Below are positions 33,726 to 46,433 of a DNA stretch of 64,000 bases, one piece after another. Position 1 is the stretch's first letter; the number at the start of each line of letters is the position of its first letter. Location: contig CM022951.1 of assembly GCA_012931725.1 (NCBI GenBank), positions 32,966,785 through 33,030,784 of the forward strand, written 5' to 3'. The position numbers and the translations under genes are program-made. This DNA comes from Litsea cubeba. Its lineage: Eukaryota > Streptophyta > Magnoliopsida > Laurales > Lauraceae. Under the pieces are notes generated by a model. It did no database searches. It had not been told where the DNA came from and saw nothing but the letters and a program-made list of their open reading frames with translations.

Positions 33726-34778
33726 ACTATAGAATTGTTAGTTTTATGGACTCAATCCAGTAGATGATATAATAAATTGATTAATTTTTTATTTTATCAG
33801 TATATTCATGCTTTCATTTCATGAGGTGAAATGTGGTTTATTATATATTTGCACATAACCAATACGAATGACATGATGGTTCATGAGATGAACCGGAGTC
33901 CACAAGAATATTAGATATAACACATGTGTATGGATGAGATCCACATACAGGAGACATGTATAGAAAATCTTATACTTAAATATCTTCACAACCAGTGATG
34001 AGACTAGACATCTCATACTGACAAGGTTGCAACACTTTGATCACTATGAGATAGTGTGATTTGTCTCGATCATCAGAATGGAAGATTCTGAATCATAGTG
34101 CTGGTACATTGGATGTATTGAAGGACCATGAGAAGCACCTTATAAACACTGTCTTTACTTTAAGGTCTGCTCTCATAATTTCCTAGCAGTAAGCTCTCAA
34201 TCCTGAGACATTAATGAACTCAAGTTTCTATCTATTCATTTGCTTTGAGTCACCAATGAGTGAGGCCAACTGTAGGTCAACACCTCGGTAATTTGGGTAC
34301 GTGGTAGTAGAACTGTGGGAACATCCAATGGTCAAGATGGAATCTATCTCCAATATCCCTTGTGCCAATTAATGGATTTATCATTGGTAAGTGCGCACCC
34401 ATTCCGATTAAGAGTTAATTGGAAAGGTACCTATGATCATTATAATTAATTGGGCCTCAAGGTGTGGAAGATCATTGGGTCTTGGAGAAACCTATTTGAT
34501 TCGCGAAAGAGTTCATCATCAAAGAAAGTAACAAATTCTCCATTAGAGCGCAACTGAGCTCCAAAGGTATAATTTACTTCCTTGTATATTGTAGATTTAT
34601 TTGTAGCTTATATGTTGCTGGTTCTATCTTTTAGATAGATTGATTTACTGATCTTGATATAGGAGATTGAGGGTTTGCTTCCTGGATTAGGTTTTGTAGC
34701 CTTCTGGATAGTTGATCCCTACATCAAGTGGGTCAAAAGTTTTTGAAACCTATCATAGAAGCCCACCTATTTCCAACA
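33710..34778. repeat. Probable solo LTR inserted in the LINE (about 1.07 kb)
   Basis: The block begins TGTTGGGC and ends TTTCCAACA, the short inverted TGTTGG/CCAACA termini of LTRs. It has no coding sequence and separates LINE coding from possible LINE 5' sequence. Flanks TAAGA and AGAAA do not match as a duplication, so the call is tentative. Confidence 0.5.
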
Positions 34779-34960
34779 AGAAAAAGAAGCATTAGGAGGG
34801 CTTTTGGTGAAGAACTAGATGGAAGGAGCAGAGGATTGGGAGGTATTAGAGAAAAAGGAAAAGAAGCCAAGAGATTCTAACTTAAAGGAAACGAATTGGG
34901 AAGATCTATTGCAAAGAGGAGAAAAAGGTGGAGAAACCCGTCCACTATTTAGATTTGTAT

Positions 34961-35846
34961 TTGAGCCTAATGGGTGCTAGTTATGTGGTTATCTGATGGA
35001 CCCGGCCCAAACAAATAGAGTATAGATCGTTTGTGGTCTTGATCAGGGTTGCTTTGATCACTAGATTGGTTTGTGGTTTCTAGGTCATGAACCTCATGGT
35101 TTTTTTCCATGCTGATGATCATATCTCACTTGGAGGTAGGATGAGATGTTCATATTTATAGACGTGGACCTCGATATGACATTCTTTTTAATTGAGAAGT
35201 ATAGCTTTGTTTTAGATCTATGATATCCCATAATGGGTTTATGATTTGTAATACCAAATTCAACCGGTGAGAGGTACAAATTGGGTTGGGATTGATACGG
35301 TTAATTTTTTATTTTAAAAAATAAGAAATATTCCATGTCTTGCTAATGACCAAACTCAAAGCTATGACCTAATGCTTAGTATTTGATATCAATTATCCTG
35401 CAAGTAGCAGTGTTGTGTAGAAGTGTTACAAAGTAATATACTCAAGACATATTAGATTAAGCATAACAAGATTGAAACCTACTCTCAACCTGACAGACCC
35501 ACTATCAAACCCATCCCTAGTGGGAGTAATTGAGGCGGCTTGCCCTTTTCAACCCAAGTTGTTGACTTGTTGCCATGATTGCTAATTTGGATCTAACCCA
35601 ATTAAAGAAATTGGGCAAACTAACTCTAGAGGCTTTTGAACCTAACCCCTATCTTTCTTGTCTTTTATTTAAAAAAAAAAACTTAGTGGAAAGTTTATCT
35701 TTCAATTATTTAATTCAATATTTTAACGGACTACATTTTAAATTTGTTGTTTCGTAAAACAATCCGGAAAAAAGAAATTATTTTATATAATCGAACTATT
35801 TAGTTCACTCAAGTTATTTGATTTATGGTTCCAAGTTTGGGAAGAA

Positions 35847-35849
<3 letters not shown>
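34961..35849. other. AT-rich noncoding, no feature seen
   Basis: No supported gene or clear repeat on either strand. Confidence 0.5.
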
Positions 35850-35885
<36 letters not shown>

Positions 35886-35981
35886 CCCCCTTCTTTTATT
35901 TTGAAGGACTCTATACAAGTGTAACACGTACTCTCTCTCTCTTCTTTTATTTTGAAGGACTCTATACAAGTGTAACACGTA
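35850..35981. repeat. (CT)n microsatellite and a 40-bp direct duplication
   Basis: A CT run at 35850-35883 and C run are followed by two identical 40-bp copies (35891-35930 and 35942-35981) separated by a second short CT run. Replication slippage explains it. Confidence 0.9.
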
Positions 35982-36189
35982 TTAATAAATTTTATGTTGT
36001 AAATGACTATTTCCTCATGCAAATGTCCTCAATTACTTACTTGTGCTCGGCAAGAGTAACATACATTAGTAACCGGCCTATTTGGAATTATTTTGGTGTT
36101 GTTCCCAAATTTGTGCTCAGATCAGGTTATGAGTTGTGACTATACTTTCTAGAACTTGTTTAGCAGCATTATATTAAATTACTCTACCG

Positions 36190-36925
36190 AGAATATGTGT
36201 TAGGGAACTTGTTTTTGTAACATTATAAAAAATTTTCTGTAAGGGTTGTGTGTTCACTGTGAAAGTGATTCACATGTGTAAATGACCCACATGTGAGTCA
36301 TTTGCATATGTAAATGACTCACATGTGGATTAGATTCCACTGTTGTTTTACTAGCATAACATTTCACATGTGAATCTATGAATAGGTTGTATATTGTTTG
36401 ACGATATCTCAACATACAAACAACATCAATGGTTGAAAATTGGACTCATGGCCGTGGCCGTGTTTGAGCTTCTAAAGAATATGAACAGTCCTGATTTTAC
36501 AGATGGGGCCCAGAACATTAAACAAATCATAAAAGGCGGACTGGGTATGTTAGTTATAATAGATTAATCCAATGACTGTAATTATGCTGATGATATCTCA
36601 ACCTCCACGCGTCATCAATGGTTGAAATTAAATTGGACACATCGCCGTGTTTGAGCATCTTAAGAAAATGAACGGTATGGATGTTACAAGTGGGGCCCAA
36701 AAAAAATTTAAGGCGGACTGCTCATAATAGCACTGTAGTAGTCCGCCAAGTAATAGTACTGTGTGAGACTGATTCACACCTCTTGAGGTGTGCGAATCTT
36801 AGGCACAAAAAGGGCGAGCCATCTACATATCTATTTTCCATATGCAAATCAAAATCTCACCAAACAAACATGCTTTATTTGTATCCGTTACGCATGTGAT
36901 TTCATTACATATGTAAATGAAAGAA
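36190..36925. repeat. MITE-like region with two internal direct repeats
   Basis: Two diverged copies (about 36400-36555 and 36590-36735) share ATATCTCAAC, ATCAATGGTTGAAA, GCCGTGTTTGAGC and GGGGCCCA. The same phrase order occurs in the Tourist-like element at 15401-16372. Candidate ends TTAGGGAACTTG and ACCCCTAA are weak, so limits are approximate. Confidence 0.4.
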
Positions 36926-37074
36926 CCAAATGACCCCTAAGGAACAAAAGCAAGAGAGTTGTGGGATTTAAAATGTGGACCCCAGATCGATACCTGGGCC
37001 CGCGATGCGCGTTTCCCACAGGTTCCCACGGTGAGGAACCCGAAGATGGGGACTGACTCACATGATCATGGTTT

Positions 37075-39748
37075 TGCGGAAGCGTGTAGCAAAATCGCAT
37101 CAAGACGACATAATAATCATAGTTATAGTTTCAAAGTTAGAAAAAAGTATGTTAAATCAAGTTTACACCCCGTAAGAGGCCAACAAAAGCCTATACAATC
37201 CAAAAGTACAAATAAAAGACACCCAAGCCAAAATGAAGCGAATCCTCATGATCCCGCCCGACGTCTAGTTGACATCGTCGGGCTGCCACTCTCAAGCTGG
37301 GGGTGGCTCAACAGCCTCCTCCGGACGTTGCTCCTCAAAGGCAGCGTCGCCGCACTTGGGCACCAAAACAACGAGTATCAAACACAACAGTTTGGCAGGT
37401 AATCAATTTAGACATGAGCATATAGGACTTAAAGTTTGAAGAAACAATGTTAAAACCATTTACTGAATTTTAAAACAGTTCATGAACGAGATATATTTGA
37501 AATTCACAAAACTAGCCTGAATACATATAATATCATAAAAAGTAAGTCCACATTGAGCCCATCCTTTCTCCATCATACATGATGATGAGAGTAAGCACGC
37601 ACGACACACACGACATGCTAAACACGATCCCACGCCACACGAGGACGGGAGGCCGGCCACGGAACCGGAACAAGCACGATGTGTAATATAATACACGACT
37701 AATCTGCAGATAGTCCACATGTTTAAGGACCCCCGGACAGTGGATCAAACTGAAGGGGCAGTCCAAGCTCAATGGTGTTCACTTGAATTCATGAATGCAC
37801 AAAACATGGCGATACACATTCTAAGCAGGTCGCAATCAACGGGAAATTCACTTGTCACACGAAGCAAGGGAAAGCTAGCAAAATAGCGTAAAGTATATGC
37901 ATCACAAACTTAGGAAGTGATCCCCTTTGGTTCTTAAAACAAAGCTTGAACGAGCTTATATTTGAAATTCAAAACGAGTGCACGATGATATTTGTTGCAT
38001 CAAAACTGAAGTTCAAACACTAATTGCATTAAGCATATGCTAAGACCTTTCATTGACCCTTGTGTAATTAAAAACCAAATGTCGGAAAATAAAATGAATT
38101 GGTGTCCCCGAAGTTAGAATACATTTCGGATTTTCCAATTGCACAATGTCAAGTTAAAACCCTCAGCATAGGCTAGTTTTCAATCCTCATGAAACCCACA
38201 AAGAAAACAAACTCAGCCTTGGAAGTAGCCCAGGTTCGCCCGAGCGGACGCGTCACAGAAGCTGGTTCACTCGAGCCGACCCAAGGGGTTGCTTGAGTGG
38301 ACTCGTCACAGAGGCTTACTCGCTCGAGCCGACCCAAGGGTCGCTCGAGTAGACAGGCTTCTGCCTAGGCTCGCTGAGTGCAAAACTGCCTTCCATTTTT
38401 CCACAACTTTCAAATCCTTTCTCCCCTTCTTCTCACTTCTAAGTCAACATGCATATCCCTGAGCCTCCATGCTCTCCAAGGGTTCAATCAAACACTTCAA
38501 ACATTCACACCATAACCAAACCATTCAATCTCCCTTCAATTCATCAAACAATTCCATTTAACTAAACAAGGCATAAGTTTCAAATTCAAAATAGAATTTC
38601 AGAGATTTTGTAAAGCAAGCAATACCAATACAATGCAAGAAATGAAAACAAGTATCAAGAGTTAATAAGTAACATACATTGTAAACTAGAAGCACAATGT
38701 TGCATTTTAAGGTAAAAATTACAACTCAAAATACACATGCAATCATCAATCCTAGATTGTTTACTTGCCTTTGCCCAAAAGTCACACAAAAACCTCATCA
38801 AAGATACTACCGAGAGCTGAGCCAAGAAATCTACAAAAGCCCCAAGAAATTTCCCCCTTAAAAACCAACCATTTTGAAAAATAAGAACCCACTTCAAAAA
38901 TGGGTTTGCGTGCATGAAGAACAAGTTACTTGGGAGTTCAAAAGACTCCATTGGAGAGGTAGAGAAGAGCCCTTACCTGTAGCTAGCCAAATATGAAGAA
39001 ATCAGTTGGAAGAAGGTGGAAAAGTTGCAGGATTTTTGCGCAAAGAGGGTCCAGCTGTAGCTTGAGATGAGAGGAAGAAGATGGTGTGATCACATCCTGA
39101 TTTGGAGCTTGATACCTATGGCATGCAAGGTGGAGAAAAAGAAATGGGGAAGGAAGGCTTTCTTCTTCTCAGTTCTAGTTTCAGTTTGGGGAGTTGCAGA
39201 AAATGATGAGAGAAGGAGAGAAGAACGACTTAAGTGATTTGAAAGTGGGGTGCAGCAGGTCTAAAATCTTGGGCTGACTAAAACACGATCTTGCAAGCTC
39301 CAGATGAAATCATCGACGAAGAAGGATAAAATGATCCTCAAAAAATTTAGTTTTCAAAAAGTATAAATTTGACATGGTTTTGAGATTTCGAGATTTGTGT
39401 CCATATTTGAGTGTGAAAGGTCAATTTTATCCTTTTGGGTCAAAACTTGAGTTTCTAGGCTTCAAACACAAACAACTGAATACAAAAGTTGTAGCAAATA
39501 ATAAAACCATTCAAATGAAATCAAAACCACAATTAAAAATCGGAAAACCAGAATTTCCTCCCTTGCTTACACGTGCACTTAGGGCCTCCCTGAGCGTGTC
39601 TGACTAACACTAAACGCTCTCAAAATTTCCAAAGCTATGTCCAAGACTAAAACCAATCATATTCTAACCCAACTATCACTAAACTCACATAAGACTAAAC
39701 ACTCACTTTATTAGCACTAATCGGGCTAATCTGGGTTGGGGTCTAACA
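37075..39748 (-). repeat. LTR-like block, possible solo LTR of a gypsy element (about 2.7 kb)
   Basis: On minus it begins TGTTAGACCCCAACCC and ends at CCGCA, giving TG...CA ends. It contains no coding domain, and GA/CTCGAG-type short repeats (CTCGAGCCGACCCAAGG near 38265-38345). No matching 5-bp flanks were found. Confidence 0.35.
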
Positions 39749-40691
39749 ATCAGCAACTAATCACTGTATTACAAAAGCAACCCAGTTTGTTACAACTATC
39801 TAAGTCTCGACTTGTCTTGTGTTTGTTTTGTTTCTGTTACAACTGAAAGAGGAAAACCAGTTTTGTCAACAGTCCCCCTCAAGCCAATGGGACTAGCAGT
39901 CGTTTTTTTTATAAATATTATTAGTTAGAATTTATAAATGATAAATATATCAATTAGAAAATACGAATCCGGATACTCAAAACTTAAAAAAAAATGGAGA
40001 AGAATAAATAATTTGAGGCATCATTTAGGATTCTCGATTTAGGCCTCAAATTGTCTTGAGCGGTCCTAGATCATTAATTTGGAGGAAAAAATCAGGTTCT
40101 GGGCATCAAGAAAAACTTGAGTACTTTAGATACTCTGTAGAAATTGATGAGAGAAGTTCCCACAAAACATCTTTGGATTGCAAATATACACATGAATATG
40201 ATGATATATTTAAATGAGCTGGACACACTTATGAGGACCGCCCTTCATCAATCAGCATGCTACTAATTTGACAATTGCTCTCATGGATTGGCAATAGCCC
40301 CAATTTGACAGTCATCCAGGCCCTTGATGGTGATGGCCAAATGTGCGCTCGGTGCAATGTTGTTAAATGTAGGAAGATGATGTTTCAGTATTTTAAGTCA
40401 CATGATTGGAGGGACCCCGCCTCCTCAGCTTGGTGCTAAAAGAAGTCATGTAATTGAAGAATTTTGGGATGTTCATTCTTATTTATTTCATTTGCCATTA
40501 CATAATTGATTATGGCAGACATAAATCAATACATTATCACTGAATACATCCAAGGTAAGTTGTCCTTTGGGGAGTTGAGTCACTAGTCCATTACTCATGT
40601 TGTTGGCACAAATTAACTACTGGAACTGCAAGACCTCTATAAATAGAAAAAAAAGGAGAAACTTCACTACAGACAAGAATGAACCATCAGT
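39749..40691. other. AT-rich noncoding, no feature seen
   Basis: No supported gene or repeat. Confidence 0.5.
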
Positions 40692-41168
40692 TCAACAGTG
40701 GTGAATGGTGACGTTGAACTTGATCACTGCATCGAGGTTAGCCAGGTCAAGGTAGACCGTCTCCATTAGGGCGAACCCCTGTGCAAATTGGAAATACCCT
40801 GTTTGTTCCAGACACCACAGACACCTCCCTCTGCTTCAGGAAAAATCGGTCTGCCCCTTGGATCTTTAACCATTGTACTTCTCATTAGTGAAAACTATGG
40901 AAAAGAGTAGGTGAAGATCAGAAGCATCCAACGTCGAGTTAACATAGATCCCTTGCGCTCGTCCAATCTGTTTGGATTGCCGAACTTGTCCTTTTGTGAT
41001 TGCATCATCGACAACCATGAGTGTTGCGTAGTTCCTTCCAGCTACAGGGATTGCTGTAACATTCTTGCCAGTCTCCCAATCTTGCTTGTAGAACACCATC
41101 TTGGTCTTTTTCTCCTTCACCCTCATGCTTCTGGCTTCAAAGTTGTCCACTGTAGTTGTTTTGAGCAC
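40692..41168 (-). pseudogene. Dirigent-family protein pseudogene
   Basis: The minus frame reads KTKMVFYKQDWETGKNVTAI, VVDDAITKGQ, KQIGRAQGIYVNSTLDASDL and FTNEKYNG. These are clear dirigent motifs (family domain PF03018); dirigents guide stereoselective phenoxy-radical coupling in the cell wall. After NEKYNG a stop and frame change follow. The next motif (QGADRFFLKQREVSVVSGT) and the C-terminus (FALMETVYLDLANLDAV, ending at TGA 40692-40694) lie in other frames. No signal peptide or convincing start is seen. Neighbouring transposon debris suggests decay in place or a dead duplicate. Confidence 0.85.
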
Positions 41169-41865
41169 CAGCAGAAGTGGTTTGGGTTCGACTAACCATG
41201 GATATCTTGGGATTCACATTTTATAGTACTGTTCCTTTGAAAAGTTAAAATGTCTACTAGCTTGATCACTTGTGTGTAAAGCATGGCACATATATGCATA
41301 GAAAGTGAATAAATAAAAAGTAATCATGGTAGTTTTGATATGGTGTGAAAGGTTTGAAGGCAAAGAGATCTTAACAAAAAAAAAGGCTTAAACTTTGATT
41401 AATGGCTAAGTAAAGAAAAACTAAAAAAACATCAGAATAGAGCGTGGTACTTTTTTTTTGACAAAAATACCAATGGAGGTGACATTGCTAGTTGTTCCTT
41501 TTTTCTCCTTCACTTTATGTCTCTTACAGGTATGGAGGAGGTGGCCACGTCTGTGAGGGAGAATCAGGTGCTCGTATGGGAGATGGTTGAGAAACTGGGC
41601 TAAGACTGAAGCACGTGGGCTGTTAATGTCTCAAAGAAATTTGGATCCAAGATCAGATCACAGATGTACAATGCACTAGAGGGTTTTGTATGTTGGGGTT
41701 CGTTTGGGTTAGCCAGGACCGAGGTTTGGAATTCGAGGGTATTTTGGTCTTTCTATCGGGGGCACAATATATTGTAATGTTATTATAAGGGACGTTTTAT
41801 TGGCACACAATTTTTCTCCTTCCAACACACATTAAAAAAAAGAAAAAAACTATGTGAAATTACCT
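41169..41865. other. AT-rich noncoding, no feature seen
   Basis: No supported gene. A G/T-rich stretch near 41690-41800 has no recognisable identity. Confidence 0.45.
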
Positions 41866-42256
41866 TTTTGCCCACCCTCTCCCTTTCTCTCTCCCCACCT
41901 CCCCTTCATCTCCGACTCCGACCTAGACCGGTAGTCCCTCTCTTCTTCCTCTCCATTGTCTTCTTTCTCTCTCCTCCCTTTCTCTCCCCCGACCCTCTCC
42001 CTCCCCACTATTTCTCCCTTCCCACTATTTCTCCCTTCCCATCTCTCTCCCTCTCCTTTTTTCTCTCCCTTCTCCCCGTCTCTCCCTCTCCCTAATTTCC
42101 CTTGCCGATGGCCGATCGGACGTGCAGTCGATGCGATCGCAATGATCTGCCAGGATGCCCGATCTGCCGCCGGCCGGGGAAAGGAAGGGAGAAGGAGAGA
42201 TGGGGAGAAGGGAGAGAAAGAAGGAGAGGGAGAGAGATGAGGAGGGAGAGACAGGG
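41866..42256. repeat. Polypyrimidine tract mirrored by polypurine tract next to assembly gap
   Basis: About 41866-42096 is almost purely C/T (CTCCC and CTCTCTC phrases), and 42175-42256 is almost purely A/G with complementary phrases, around a short GC-rich centre. The purine side runs into the gap. Long open frames here are low-complexity artefacts. Confidence 0.85.
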
Positions 42257-42356
42257 NNNNNNNNNNNNNNNNNNNNNNNNNNNNNNNNNNNNNNNNNNNN
42301 NNNNNNNNNNNNNNNNNNNNNNNNNNNNNNNNNNNNNNNNNNNNNNNNNNNNNNNN
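42257..42356. other. Assembly gap of 100 N
   Basis: Exactly 100 unknown bases, a conventional placeholder, so the true distance is probably unknown. Confidence 0.98.
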
Positions 42357-45300
42357 ACTAGCTTTATTACAGTCATTAATCCATTTCTTTGGACGGCCCA
42401 ATCAGAAGCAAGCATTTGGGAGTTACAAGTCAAGAGATTCATGGCATTTAACCCATGAAACTCCTCCCATCATGGCGATTAAAGGCGATTAAATGCCCTC
42501 AATCTCCTCCGGCCAATCAGAAGCCAAGAAAAAGGAGTTACAAAATAAACAATTCAATTTTGTAACTCCTCCCATTATGTGGCTTAATGACATTAAAAGC
42601 CCATAAGCTCTCCTAAATGGCTACCAAGAGCCTATAAATAGGAGAGCACTCCAAAGGAATCCAGATCATGGGAAAAACACACAACAAACATCAGACAGCA
42701 GTCAGAAATCCAGAGAAAAGAAAAAGAGAGAAAACTCTGCGGAAGTTCTACACCGGCCACCGCAACAAGGTGACAAAAGTCCCTTGGGGGGTACCCCCCC
42801 CCCAAGGTCCTTGCCTTCTCCTCCTGCCTCCAATGGCTTAGATATGGCTTTTCAGCCCGTCTACTCGGTTTTTTATTGGACATAGGACCTTCCTTTGGTC
42901 TTTGTCTTCTAAAAACCTGAGGTTATAGCCAAGCCAAGCGAATCAATAGCATCCTCTGTTCTCATCTGCATGGATGATGGCGAAGCCCACATATGGCTTG
43001 CGACCGTCAATCTAAACGAGTCCCCCACAATCTCCTGAGAAGTTAGATCCTCCTTTTCTTGCTTTTCATTGTAGTTTGTATTTTTTTCAAAAGAGACAAA
43101 AATCACAATTCTTGTCTTTCATTGTTGATAAGGATTGTAAATCGGCTATAAACGCCAAAATCGGCGATAAACGCCAAAGTTGGCTATAAACGCCAAAATC
43201 GGCTATAAATGCCAAAAAAATCGCCTTTCACGGCAAATCAAGAAAATATCTCTTTTCTTAAATATATGTGCAATGGAAAACTTGAAAGAAGTTGATTTCC
43301 TTTTTACTTGCGAAGGTTGATCTCCGGATCACCACTTGCAATTCCAAGTAAAATAGAAAATCTGGCACACCCACAAAAAAAAGAAATGTTGATGCACGCC
43401 CTTTTGCCCCCCGGTTACGAAAGGGTCGGAACCAAACGGACTCCCACGTCCGCCGACCTCGGTAGGAACCCGGGCATCGGGAGCGCGGTCCATCAGCAGC
43501 TAATAGACCAACATCAATCTCAATCATGTATGCAAACCCGAAGGTCAAAGAATAACCACAAGCCAATCCTAAAGTCAAACATAAGGTCTCATACCTAATA
43601 ACCATAAGAATCTCTAAATAGATAAAAAGTCAACACATCCTTTCTCGATCAATGGTGCATAGACCCAATTAAGGGTTTTCCAATAAAGATGGGTTGAGCC
43701 TAAATCCACTAGGATTTCCCCGAGGTGACACAAAGCACTAAACTCCACGTTAGTAATATACCGTATACCCGGACGATATTTACTTGGTCCAATTATCCAA
43801 TTAATAAAGTTCAAAAATATAAATTTAACGCATTAAAATCAAAGATATTATTTGATATTAATTTGTAAATAATAATAATAAAAATAATCATCTTAATTTA
43901 TAATTTTAGAAAACCCGAGGTGTCCATCTAAAATATTGTCCACATTCACAATAAACAAAAGGGTCTAAATTGAATTTATAAAACAACTGGGCCCTTTTTT
44001 TTAAAAAAGACAAATACTTATCTCACCTGGACTCTTTTTCCAAAAACCAAGTCTAAGGCAACAATCCCATATTTATCCAACACAGAACCCTTTTCTTTTA
44101 ATCCATGTACAAGTTGAAAGTAATACACAGAACCCTTTTTTCACAAGTTGAAAAACCGTACCACACATAACCCTTTTCACAAGTTGAAAACCGTACCACA
44201 CATAACCTTTTTTTTATTATTTCAATTCATGTACAAGTTGAAGGTAACACACAGATGACAGAACCCTTTTCTTTCACATAGCCTGACGCCTGTCATAATA
44301 TGATGCTAGGATAGTGGGCCCCACTGATCAATACCAGTGATCAACCTCACAAGCATATATCGCCCAGGCATGTCCGGCCCTTTGATCGGACCAGATCTGA
44401 TCAGGTCTCTCCACGGGCCCCACATCAAGATTAAATAAAAGAAAGTAGAGTAAATCAAACCTTAGTGAATAAAAATGGGTTTCTACATGCATCTAACACT
44501 AGAATCAAAGAGAGACACAAGCATTAAATTTACAAATTATGGTTAAGTACTTGCCTTTCACCGGGGTTTGAAGAAAAAGCAACAGATCCTAACCAATACC
44601 CAATTGGAGATTACCGGGGCACTCGATCACAATCCTAACACCAATCTGACATAAGAGATTGGAAAGAAATGCCCAGATGAGCAGATCTATTATAACCCTA
44701 CCCAAAACCTAACATTGGAAAGAAGAAGAAGATAACCCAAGAGTACAGATTTACTCCTAATGGTTTGAGGAGAAGGTTACCTGAGATAAGAAAGTTGAAT
44801 CAGGAATGATTGTATCCTCTAATCTTGATTCTGATGGCTGTATTCTAAAGTTGCAGAGGCTTGGGAAGTTGAGAGAGGAAGAAGGCGAGGAAGAAGAACC
44901 GAGAGGAGTTGCAGAGATTAGTGGGGAGAGATAAGGACGAGCGTTTAAAATAGGGATTAGGTTAATGGGCTTAAGTTATTGGGTCGGGTCAAACTGCGGG
45001 TCAGGTCATCTACCCATCAACCCAACTCACCAATCCACACATCTAATCTAACGCGTGCCCCACTTAATCTTAACCACTTAAATAACTAAAATACATTCAA
45101 TTAAAATAATACTAATATTCTAATTAAAATATAATAAAATATTTATAAAAAAAAGTGGGACCGAGATCTTACACAGTGCAAGGATCGCGAGGCGAAATAG
45201 TATTTCTTGTATCCTGCATGGCACACAAAAAATGTTATAATAACTCATTTAGAGGGAGTTGATTAATTTCTAAGGTTGGCTTCTATTGGGAATTCGACAA

Positions 45301-45988
45301 AGTCAAAAATTCGAGTAGCACAACTATTATTTTGCAACATAAAAGGAATAGTAAGGAAAATAAATAATATAAAGCAGTAAAAACATAAACTTAAAATACA
45401 GTTTGAATAGTTGGTAAGTCACATATTAAGTTAGTGGAAATTAAGTTCAACGCACGCAGTTGTTAGTGAGAGTAACATTGTGCTAGTTACATATGTTACT
45501 ATTATGAAAAAGACTAATTGAAAAAATAATTTTATAGGAGCAAGTTCTTATTGTATCTGTTTGAGTTCCTAGATGAATAAAGGTAACGTTTTATTCTTCC
45601 ATGATAAGAAAAAAAGGTATTTTAGCTATAATAACATATTATAGGATGCTAACATATGCTTGTATTTGAATTTCATAATAAGAATGTAGAAAACATTTGT
45701 TCTGATTGATCTACGAGCATATCCATTTATGTCAAAAAATAGTTAGTGAAATAGATGACAGCAATTTCAATATGATTAAATCAAATAAACGCAATTAAAA
45801 AAATTAAATATAAAAATTATAAGTTACATAAAAGCCTAAAACGAACTTATAAGCAATATAATAGAAATAAATGTTGCTGAACTACAAAGAACAATCCTGT
45901 TATGTAGTTAATTTAGTAGCTCAAAATGATTAAATTGGCCACATTTTCCACATGTTATGGAATGATGTTGACTAATATAAGAAAATAA
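42357..45988. other. Noncoding transposon-like debris, no gene seen
   Basis: This stretch holds a TATA-like box (TATAAATA, 42633-42640) of LTR style, a G/C hairpin at about 42780-42806, short tandem repeats (43139-43225 and 44090-44280) and a GC-richer patch near 43400-43500 with no coding match. An LTR retrotransposon remnant is likely but could not be delimited. Confidence 0.45.
43139..43225. repeat. Short tandem repeat, about 20-bp unit
   Basis: CGGCTATAAACGCCAAAAT-type units repeat four to five times with small changes. Confidence 0.8.
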
Positions 45989-46121
45989 GGGATTTTTACC
46001 AAAAAAGTGTTCCTATACTTGTATTATACAGATTTAGTGTGAAATACACGGTAATGCCCATTTTGATATTCGTAAGCGGATTTTTGACACATTTACCCTT
46101 CCCTCTTCGAACGACATCGTC
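45989..46121. repeat. Left terminal inverted repeat of the Pack-MULE candidate
   Basis: 133 bp, pairing with 56757-56889. Ends and several internal blocks (TGCCCATTTT, ATTCGTA, CGAACGACATCGTC) are conserved. Confidence 0.88.
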
Positions 46122-46433
46122 ATCTACTTTGAAAATTCCCCACAAACGAAAACCCTTCCTGCTCAACCAACATCACTGTCTGCGATTCTTCTGCTCTCTC
46201 GACCCGACCGAGCACGAAGGAGAAGGAGAAGAAGAAGAGAAGCGGAGAGACATGAAGGAGGAGGAGCAAGATCTATACATACATATCCTTGAGAAGATCT
46301 TCCAACAAGTAGAAGTAGAAGAAGAAGAAGAAGAAAGAACAAGGGTAACCGATGACCTCTGCCTGAGTCCATTTCCTCCTTCGTCGCTCAAAACACTTCA
46401 AGCCCCAACTCACTAGCTAACAAGGACAGGAAA

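Larger units (their letters stand above)
30284..34960 (-). mobile_element. Decayed L1-type LINE, interrupted by an LTR-like insertion
   Basis: On minus the order is endonuclease, RT, thumb region, RNase H-side zinc-binding (zf-RVT) domain, and a 14-base A run (T at 30284-30297) as poly(A) tail. Frames are broken at many points. The 5' part is interrupted at 33710-34778; 34779-34960 may be its Ser/Pro-rich upstream coding sequence. No target-site duplication was established. Confidence 0.85.

Noticed and set aside
38655..38951. 98-codon minus frame with hydrophobic stretches
   Set aside because: Lies inside an LTR-like block and shows no recognisable domain or splice context.
41850..42458. 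Several open frames crossing the N gap
   Set aside because: They run through unknown bases and low-complexity CT/GA sequence.
43258..43605. 115-codon minus frame in a GC-richer patch
   Set aside because: Mixed, unconserved composition without motifs; likely LTR-type noncoding DNA.
45980..45988. 9-bp target-site duplication for the Pack-MULE candidate
   Set aside because: AGAAAATAA does not match the right flank AAAAAACTT (56890-56898); similarity is only A-richness.
46039..46416. 125-codon frame upstream of the CNOT9 fragment
   Set aside because: Starts inside the terminal inverted repeat and becomes Glu-rich from GAA repeats; no family resemblance. Probably a 5' UTR.
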